Shown: positions 51,247 through 56,858 of the stretch, one piece after another
Numbering within the stretch: the first letter of the stretch is position 1
How the letters are laid out: each line of letters opens with the position of its first letter
NCBI GenBank assembly: GCA_026225055.1
Contig: JAMFSA010000174.1
Location: 1 to 56,858, forward strand
Length of the DNA stretch: 56,858 nt
Direction: 5' to 3'
Source: Mucilaginibacter xinganensis
GTDB taxonomy: Bacteria; Bacteroidota; Bacteroidia; Sphingobacteriales; Sphingobacteriaceae
Notes under the pieces: generated by a model
The model's input: only the letters and a program-made list of their open reading frames with translations
Databases searched by the model: none
Told to the model about the DNA's origin: nothing
Translations under genes and position numbers: made by a program

Positions 51247-53634
51247 ATGAGAAAACATATTAAAAATATCATTTGCTTACTTTCATTACTGTTATTGTGC
51301 ATAACGGCAGGTTATTCGCAGGCCCCTGCCGCGTTGCCTGATGTGCAAAATAGCTTTGATAGATACAACTCAAACACCTTACAGGAAAAGCTGTATGTAC
51401 ATACCGACAAAAACACCTATACAGCGGGCGAACTGATATGGTTTAAGCTGTATTATGTAGATGGCATAAACCACAAACCTGTTGATTTAAGCAGAGTTGC
51501 CTATGTTGAGGTTTTAGACAATAACCAAAACGCGGTTATGCAGGCAAAAATAGCCCTGAATAACGGCGCTGGTAGTGGTTCGCTTTTTATACCGGTAACA
51601 CTGGCAACAGGCAATTTTACATTGAGGGCCTATACCAACTGGATGAAAAATTTTAACCCGGATTATTATTTTCATAAAAGGCTGTCTATTATAAATCCGC
51701 TAAAATCTCCTGATGTTGAGGCTAAAACTGCTACTCCCGACTATGATGCGCAGTTCTTTCCCGAAGGCGGCAACCTGGTGAATGGCATTAGCAGTGTAGT
51801 AGGTTTTAAAATAAGCGACCAATGGGGCAAAGGCGTAAACTTTACTGGCGCCATATTGGATAAAAGTAATGATACCGTGGCGCGGTTTACCCCTTATAAA
51901 TTTGGCATGGGCCACTTTACCTTTAAGCCTGATAACCACAATACTTACCGGGCTGTTATAAAAATAGCAGGTAAAACTATTCAGAAAGATCTACCTGCTA
52001 TAAATGACAACGGTTATGTAATGAGCGTAAAGGATAACGGCAGCGGGTCGTTAGCTGTCACGGTTAATTCAACCCTGCCCGGTACAACGGTTTATCTTTT
52101 CGCGCATACCCGTGGCACAGTTAAGGTTATAGAATCAGCAACGGTTAATAATGGTGAGGCTGTATTTAATATAGATAAAAGTAAACTGGGAGATGGCATA
52201 TCACAACTAACCATTTTTAATAACGACAAGCAGCCGGTGTGTGAACGATTATACTTTAAACGCCCTGCTAAAAAGTTGCTCATTAGCGCCGCAACCGATC
52301 AGCAGCAATACTTCACCCGCAGAAAGGTAAATATTGCTATTGACGCTAAAAATGGCAACAGTAACCCTGTAGTTGCCGACCTATCGCTGGCCGTTTACCG
52401 GCTGGACTCGCTACAGCATTCCGGTCAGGAAGATATACAGAATTATTTATGGCTGAGTTCTGATCTGAAAGGAAATATAGAGTCGCCTGATTACTACTTT
52501 AAAAGCGCTGAAACAGATGAGGCTATTGATAACCTGATGCTTACCCAGGGCTGGAGAAGGTTCGACTGGAAGAATGTATTAAGTAACAGACAGCCTGAAT
52601 TTACATTCTTACCTGAATTTAACGGGCCGATTATCCTGGCAAAAATAACTAATACGCTTACCAACACCCCTGCAAAAAACATTATGACCTACCTGGCTAT
52701 TCCGGGTAAAAAGGTACAAATGTATACCTCATACAGTGATTCGCTTGGGCATTTGTTATTTAACATGAAAGATTTTTTCGGGCCGGGCGAGATAGTTATT
52801 CAACCCAATACATTGATTGATACTACTTTTCGTATTGATGTAGCCAATCCTTTTTCTGAGCAATATGCCAAAATTGCCTTACCGCGTTTAAACATAAGCG
52901 CCGGTATGCAAACCGCTATTGAAGATCAAAGCCTGAACATGCAGGTGCAAAACATCTATAGCAGCACCAAATTAAGGCAGTTTTATGACCCGCATATTGA
53001 TAGCAACGCTTTTTTTGGCACACCTTATAAAAGTTATTTGTTAGATAATTATACCCGCTTTACCACAATGGAAGAAGTAATGCGTGAGTATGTAAGCGAA
53101 GTAAATATTACTCACCCTAAAAATCATTTCCATATAAAGGTTATAAGCGCTAACAATCCTGCTTATTTAAGCGACACCGACCCGCTGGTACTGATAGATG
53201 GGGTTCCTTTCTTTGATATTGATAAACTATTCGCGGCTGATCCGCTTAAAATTCGTAAACTGGACGATATGCCTTTTACTTATTACTGGGGCCCGTCGGT
53301 TGAAGAAGGTATATTTAGTTTCACAACCTATAAAGGCGACCTTGGCGGTGTAGAGATAGACCCGCATGCGGCAGTGCTTGATTACGAAGGCCTTGAACTA
53401 CAGCGTGAATTTTATTCACCTGCATATGATACCGAGAAAGCTTACGCAAGCCGGATACCAGATTTTAGAAATGTGCTTTATTGGGCTCCGTATATAACTA
53501 CCGGTTTAAAAGGTAAAAATAACCTAAGCTTTTACACATCTGATAAAACTGGCCAGTATATTGGCATAATACAGGGCTTAACAGCCACCGGCGAAGCCGG
53601 CAGCAGTAGCTTTACCTTTAGTGTTGTAAAATAA
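51247..53634 (+). CDS. Exported MG2-like protein with TonB-plug-like C-terminal domain
   Basis: A 795-residue exported protein: signal peptide 1-24 (ending GYSQ), then an MG2/alpha-2-macroglobulin-like N-terminal module (about 40-140, YVHTDKNTYTAGELIWFKLY) and several beta-sandwich modules. A C-terminal part (about 605-700) has TTMEEVMREYVSEV and PLVLIDGVPFFDIDKLFAAD, which look like a TonB-receptor plug domain without a barrel. Such proteins occur beside TonB receptor-DUF4249 pairs. It lies 52 bp after DUF4249, completing a four-gene cluster. A periplasmic or outer-membrane assembly or receptor-helper role is only inferred. Confidence 0.8.
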   Translation: MRKHIKNIICLLSLLLLCITAGYSQAPAALPDVQNSFDRYNSNTLQEKLYVHTDKNTYTAGELIWFKLYYVDGINHKPVDLSRVAYVEVLDNNQNAVMQAKIALNNGAGSGSLFIPVTLATGNFTLRAYTNWMKNFNPDYYFHKRLSIINPLKSPDVEAKTATPDYDAQFFPEGGNLVNGISSVVGFKISDQWGKGVNFTGAILDKSNDTVARFTPYKFGMGHFTFKPDNHNTYRAVIKIAGKTIQKDLPAINDNGYVMSVKDNGSGSLAVTVNSTLPGTTVYLFAHTRGTVKVIESATVNNGEAVFNIDKSKLGDGISQLTIFNNDKQPVCERLYFKRPAKKLLISAATDQQQYFTRRKVNIAIDAKNGNSNPVVADLSLAVYRLDSLQHSGQEDIQNYLWLSSDLKGNIESPDYYFKSAETDEAIDNLMLTQGWRRFDWKNVLSNRQPEFTFLPEFNGPIILAKITNTLTNTPAKNIMTYLAIPGKKVQMYTSYSDSLGHLLFNMKDFFGPGEIVIQPNTLIDTTFRIDVANPFSEQYAKIALPRLNISAGMQTAIEDQSLNMQVQNIYSSTKLRQFYDPHIDSNAFFGTPYKSYLLDNYTRFTTMEEVMREYVSEVNITHPKNHFHIKVISANNPAYLSDTDPLVLIDGVPFFDIDKLFAADPLKIRKLDDMPFTYYWGPSVEEGIFSFTTYKGDLGGVEIDPHAAVLDYEGLELQREFYSPAYDTEKAYASRIPDFRNVLYWAPYITTGLKGKNNLSFYTSDKTGQYIGIIQGLTATGEAGSSSFTFSVVK

Positions 53635-53773
53635 ATACCATACACTTTACAATTGTATATCAGCCCGAAATTTTGTTATTTGCCGCGATTCTAATACGAT
53701 TCAGCAATTTTTAACGTTCTACAATAAGCTTAGCTATGTAGCTAAATCAGCACCCAATTTTAAATCTGACGGT

Positions 53774-54484
53774 ATGCAAAATAATTTACTAAATTCAAGA
53801 GGATTACATGTTATTACAGGGTTGATATTTTTGTCATCTGTAACACTTTTCTCATGTACAAAAACTTCAAATAACCAAACAGTTACGCCGGTAAGTATAT
53901 TATCGGTTATTGATGTATCACCAGATGCGCCAGCGCTTGATTTTTATGAGAACAGTACGGTGATAAACACAAATGCTATTAATTATGGCAGCGGGCTGGC
54001 CTATTTTAATTCATATGCAGGTAATGTGGCTTTCAGTTTTGACGGAAACGGAACCAGTACCAAACTTGGCGCCGATAACGTAACCCTAACGGCAAATCAT
54101 TACTACACCCTGATACTTGCTAACTCCATAAAAACACCTGATTTTATTTTGTTGGCCGATACACTGGTATCTCCCGGACAAACCAATTCATCTATTCGTT
54201 TTATAAATGCAAGCGCAAATGCCCCGGCGGTTGATGTGGTTGTTAAAAAAGGATCGGTATTGATAAATAATATTGCCTACAAAGGCGTAACAAAATTTGT
54301 TTCCGCCCCGGTTATGACAAATGATACCTTACAGGTACTACAGGCAGGTACAAGCACTGTGCTGGCCACACTGCCGAATATTACTTTTGAATCAGCTGGT
54401 GCCTACACCATTTGGTTATACGGAGTTCCCGGTTCTACTACTACTCCGCTTACTATCGGAGCAATGCAAAATGCCGCTTTTTAA
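53774..54484 (+). CDS. DUF4397-domain lipoprotein
   Basis: A 236-residue lipoprotein with lipobox LFSC (Cys28) and DUF4397 features: VIDVSPDAPALDFYENSTVI near residues 45-65 and a second related unit IRFINASANAPAVDVVVKKG near 140-160, giving two tandem beta-domains. Function is not known; such domains are common in exported Bacteroidota proteins. The 139-bp gap after the MG2-like gene suggests a separate transcript, ending near the hairpin at 54506-54554. Confidence 0.85.
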   Translation: MQNNLLNSRGLHVITGLIFLSSVTLFSCTKTSNNQTVTPVSILSVIDVSPDAPALDFYENSTVINTNAINYGSGLAYFNSYAGNVAFSFDGNGTSTKLGADNVTLTANHYYTLILANSIKTPDFILLADTLVSPGQTNSSIRFINASANAPAVDVVVKKGSVLINNIAYKGVTKFVSAPVMTNDTLQVLQAGTSTVLATLPNITFESAGAYTIWLYGVPGSTTTPLTIGAMQNAAF

Positions 54485-54505
54485 GATAAACGAATAAAAC
54501 AAACT

Positions 54506-54554
54506 GATAGCCTGGCGTTTACTGAACCAACAGTTTTGTAAATGCCAGGCTATC
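54506..54554 (-). terminator. Hairpin between the convergent DUF4397 and GH25 genes
   Basis: GATAGCCTGGC and GCCAGGCTATC form a perfect 11-bp stem that extends by about five more pairs inward. It overlaps the last codons of the GH25 gene, whose stop is at 54519. The leftward side continues into T-rich sequence (AGTTTGTTTTATTCG), so it probably ends the GH25 transcript and may also affect the opposite gene. Confidence 0.55.
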
Positions 54555-55424
54555 GCCTTTAAAGGCGTCAAAATCAACAGTGTGGTAAATGCCGTTTATG
54601 CTGGCTTTATCAGAGTGCTGCCAAAACAACCAGTTGCGTGGCCCCACCTTCAGGTCGTCTTCATTATAATGGGCTATCCACAGGTGATAATCGTCAAAAT
54701 ATCCGGCCAGATAATCAGCATAAAAACTTAGGGTGGTGTACATAAGCGGCTTTACTTTAGCATGCACCTCAACATATGTTAAAAATGCCTGTAACTCTTT
54801 TCGCATGGCTTCTGGCTTGGCACCATCAAGGGTTTCAATATCAACTACAGGTGGCAGATCACCAGCCTCAAGAGTAAAGTTTTGCAGAAAGAAACGTGCC
54901 TGCCACATACCGTTTTTATTCGACCTGAAAAAATGATACGGCCCGCAGGTAATCCCTACCTTTGGTGCCTCGCGCCAGTTACGCTTAAAATAAGGGTCAA
55001 CCTTAAGCAAACCTTCACTTGCCTTAATAAACGCGAAACTTACGTGTACGCTATCCTCCTCCATTGCTTTCACTTTAGGCCAGTTTATCTTCCCCTGCGC
55101 GTAGGACACATCAATACCATGCACCTGATATTTATTGGGGATACGGATATTAAAGCTCTTATAAACGCGGTAATGCGGATTTTCGCCGGTATCCATAAAC
55201 CATTGCCAGGTTGATGAGAACATTTTAAGCACGTAGCCATAATAGAACGGGGATAGCAGGATAATCAACAGACCGGCGATAAGAATTTTCCATGTATTCC
55301 CAGAGTTACCACCCTTCTTTTTGGCAGTAGGTTTTCTTGTAACAGTTTTTTTCGGAGCAGCTCTTTCTGTGATCAGCTTTTCAGCAACAGGTTTTTTTGA
55401 TACTGGTTTTTTAGGGGTTGCCAC
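54519..55424 (-). CDS. GH25 lysozyme-like muramidase, membrane anchored
   Basis: A 301-residue protein. The N-terminal 40 residues are very basic and repetitive (KKPVSKKPVAEK, KPTAKKKGG) and lead to one membrane helix (about 45-65, WKILIAGLLIILLSPFYYGY). The GH25 barrel follows (about 102-300): VHGIDVSYAQG with the first catalytic Asp, VVDIETLDG with Asp and Glu near 193-195, and FWQHSDKASINGI near 268. GH25 enzymes cleave peptidoglycan between MurNAc and GlcNAc. The anchor would place the enzyme in the periplasm with the basic tail in the cytoplasm, where it could bind nucleic acid or acidic lipids. The start used is GTG at 55424. Confidence 0.87.
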   Translation of the reverse strand: MATPKKPVSKKPVAEKLITERAAPKKTVTRKPTAKKKGGNSGNTWKILIAGLLIILLSPFYYGYVLKMFSSTWQWFMDTGENPHYRVYKSFNIRIPNKYQVHGIDVSYAQGKINWPKVKAMEEDSVHVSFAFIKASEGLLKVDPYFKRNWREAPKVGITCGPYHFFRSNKNGMWQARFFLQNFTLEAGDLPPVVDIETLDGAKPEAMRKELQAFLTYVEVHAKVKPLMYTTLSFYADYLAGYFDDYHLWIAHYNEDDLKVGPRNWLFWQHSDKASINGIYHTVDFDAFKGDSLAFTKLLVQ

Positions 55425-55783
55425 TTAGCAAAGGTAATGAAAGTTCCGTTTGGGTTGTCTGGGATATCTGATATATTCAGAAGATGCTCCGTAGGAGCAA
55501 CATATTGGTAGAAATATATTATCCATTAAATTAGCTCCGTAGGTGCTAAATAACACCCGGACTATAGCGTAGAATTATGTACCTACGGCACATATCATCT
55601 GTTTTATTTAATTTTCTACCAATATTTAACCCCGATGGGGTTATTGTAATATCCTTTGAATGGTTGTTTATTGAAAAGAAATTTCAATGTCCTTTCGCAG
55701 CGTTTATGCTTTTTATTAGCGTAAAAGCCCCCCTTCTTCTTCACTGGCTGCCGCGCCATTCCGGTGGGGATTTTAGCTGCTTA
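55425..55783. other. Intergenic region, mostly a nested palindromic element
   Basis: The 359 bp between the GH25 start and the cyclase stop hold the GH25 promoter, the palindromic element at 55485-55644 and a stretch of about 140 bp without recognised features. Confidence 0.5.
55485..55644. repeat. Nested palindromic repeat element (REP/MITE-like)
   Basis: Contains four nested or adjacent inverted repeats: TGCTCC-GTA-GGAGCA (55485-55499); ATATTGGTAGAAA (55502-55514) against TTTCTACCAATAT (55613-55625), 13 bp perfect; an inner CCGTAGGT / ACCTACGG pair near 55538 and 55581; and TAACCCC-GAT-GGGGTTA (55627-55643). The sequence type, with GCTCCGTAGGAGC and TAACCCCGATGGGGTTA, recalls dispersed repeats of Bacteroidota genomes. 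It encodes no ORF of interest. Confidence 0.7.
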
Positions 55784-56827
55784 TTATTCCAGCACCTGGT
55801 AAATGGTAACCGGTTTGGCCTTATTTTTCAGCGTAACCTCGCCAATTTTTTCGCAGCTGAATGATTCTTTGGCTTTTTCGTAGGTTTCCTCCGTTATAAT
55901 GATCTGCCCGGCTTTAGCAACAGATTGCAGGCGCTGCGACAAGTTAACAGCGTCCCCTATCACGGTATAATCCAGTCGTTTTAGGGATACAGAGCCAATA
56001 TTACCTGACACCATTTCTCCCGAGTTTATACCTACCGATACTTCAGGTTTATAAATTTGGTCGCCGGTTGTTATCTTATCTACATTTTTAAGTTGTTCCC
56101 TTACAGCCAATGCAGCATCAATGGCCCTGTCCAGGTGAAAATCGCCCCTAAAAACAGCCATAACGGCATCACCCATAAACTTATCTACATGGCCACCCTG
56201 AGTAATTATTTCTTTAACTATCTTATCAAACAAGCCATTAAGCAATGTTACCACGGTGTTTGCTGCTACCTGTTCGGTAATGGCGGTAAAACCGCAGATA
56301 TCGATAAACATTACAGTAGCTTCGACTACTTCATTGTTCAACAGACTGGTTTCAAACTCCTTATGAGTCATAAAGTTGAGCACATTTTCATCTACATACA
56401 TTTTTAGTATGTTGTTTTCTTTAATGGCTCTTATGGTATCCTGCAATTGCTTTACATGCAGTATGGTTTTCTCCATGGTGAGGTCGAGGTCCTCAAAATC
56501 AACCGGCTTTACTACAAAATCAAAAGCTCCCCTGTTCATAGCTGTGCGGATGTTTTGCATATCGCCATAGGCTGATACCACTACTGCTTTAATCATAGGG
56601 TTAGCTTCGGGCAGGCGGCTTAACAGGGTTAGGCCATCCATAACCGGCATATTTATATCACTTAGTATAATATCGAGGTCGGGGTGTTCCTTTACTTTTA
56701 CCAGTGCTTCTTCGCCGTTTTGGGCGAAAACAAATTCATATATATTTTCCCTGATCTTGCGGCGGAACTTTTGTTTTACTAATAATTCAAGATCAGCTTC
56801 ATCATCAACTACCAATATCTTGGCCAT
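55784..56827 (-). CDS. Response regulator with adenylate/guanylate cyclase domain
   Basis: A 347-residue cytoplasmic protein. The receiver domain (about 1-120) has the acidic pair Asp8/Asp9, phospho-acceptor Asp57 in DIILSDINMPVMDG, and the conserved Lys in VVKPVDFED. A coiled coil (about 120-160) leads to a class III cyclase domain (about 165-345): VEATVMFIDICGFTAITEQ with the first metal Asp, FMGDAVMAVF with the second, and GINSGEMVSGNIGS. It should make cAMP or cGMP when phosphorylated. No histidine kinase is beside it in the window; the promoter side is cut by the window end. The ATG at 56827 gives the full receiver. Confidence 0.9.
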   Translation of the reverse strand: MAKILVVDDEADLELLVKQKFRRKIRENIYEFVFAQNGEEALVKVKEHPDLDIILSDINMPVMDGLTLLSRLPEANPMIKAVVVSAYGDMQNIRTAMNRGAFDFVVKPVDFEDLDLTMEKTILHVKQLQDTIRAIKENNILKMYVDENVLNFMTHKEFETSLLNNEVVEATVMFIDICGFTAITEQVAANTVVTLLNGLFDKIVKEIITQGGHVDKFMGDAVMAVFRGDFHLDRAIDAALAVREQLKNVDKITTGDQIYKPEVSVGINSGEMVSGNIGSVSLKRLDYTVIGDAVNLSQRLQSVAKAGQIIITEETYEKAKESFSCEKIGEVTLKNKAKPVTIYQVLE

Positions 56828-56858
56828 TATCGGTAAGGGTTTTAAGTTTTTCTTTTAA

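Noticed and set aside
1..56858. tRNA, rRNA, CRISPR array, prophage or integrative element
   Set aside because: No cloverleaf-like sequence, spaced direct repeats, integrase or phage structural gene was recognised by eye; a tRNA scan could still find a missed gene.

Overview
The window is chromosomal DNA of a Bacteroidota bacterium, most likely a Sphingobacteriaceae member close to Mucilaginibacter or Pedobacter. This rests on two SusC/SusD pairs, TonB-dependent receptors with carboxypeptidase-regulatory N-termini, a DUF4249 lipoprotein, a sphingomyelin-synthase-like PAP2 protein, moderate-to-low GC, weak Shine-Dalgarno sequences and promoters that fit the TTTG / TAnnTTTG pattern. No rRNA, tRNA, CRISPR array, integrase or intact insertion sequence was recognised.

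Layout. Positions 1-4.7 kb hold housekeeping and envelope genes: a LysE-type exporter, a YceH-like protein, a YycJ-type metallo-hydrolase, a cell-wall amidase, a Fur-family regulator with a 7-1-7 palindrome in its leader, and a PAP2-C protein. Positions 4.7-7.5 kb hold a three-gene operon (manA, a phosphomannomutase-like HAD protein, and a GH130 phosphorylase) that could carry mannosides through Man-1-P and Man-6-P to Fru-6-P. Positions 7.7-17.2 kb hold a glycine-rich exported protein, a TlpA-type redoxin, a 27-codon membrane-peptide ORF with its own terminator, a GAF histidine kinase, a large AsmA-like protein and two small membrane proteins between inverted degenerate repeats.

Positions 17.3-32.9 kb hold a beta-glucan polysaccharide utilisation locus (PUL) read leftward from a candidate promoter at 32.88-32.91 kb: susC, susD, GH16, GH30 lipoprotein, GH3, GH30, a seven-heme cytochrome and GH5. 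The enzymes fit a beta-1,3/1,6-glucan such as laminarin or a fungal or yeast wall glucan. Just past the operon, behind a hairpin terminator, lies a 7TMR-DISM receptor whose cytoplasmic end is an IS1595-transposase-like zinc ribbon and helix-turn-helix. It is the only regulator-like gene next to this PUL.

Positions 33.5-45.1 kb hold a second PUL in the same orientation, for alpha-glucan (starch or maltodextrin): a susR-like regulator, susC, susD, susE-like, GH31 and GH13. Repeated and inverted AATATAGA motifs lie between susR and susC. Hairpins sit inside both operons and may grade expression along the transcript.

Positions 45.4-56.8 kb hold an SDR oxidoreductase; a four-gene outer-membrane operon (small exported protein, STN-domain TonB receptor, DUF4249 lipoprotein, MG2/plug-like protein); a DUF4397 lipoprotein; a membrane-anchored GH25 lysozyme; a nested palindromic repeat element; and a response regulator with an adenylate/guanylate cyclase domain.

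The three observations most worth following up are the 7TM receptor-transposase fusion, the multiheme cytochrome inside a glycan operon, and the complete mannose-phosphorolysis operon.
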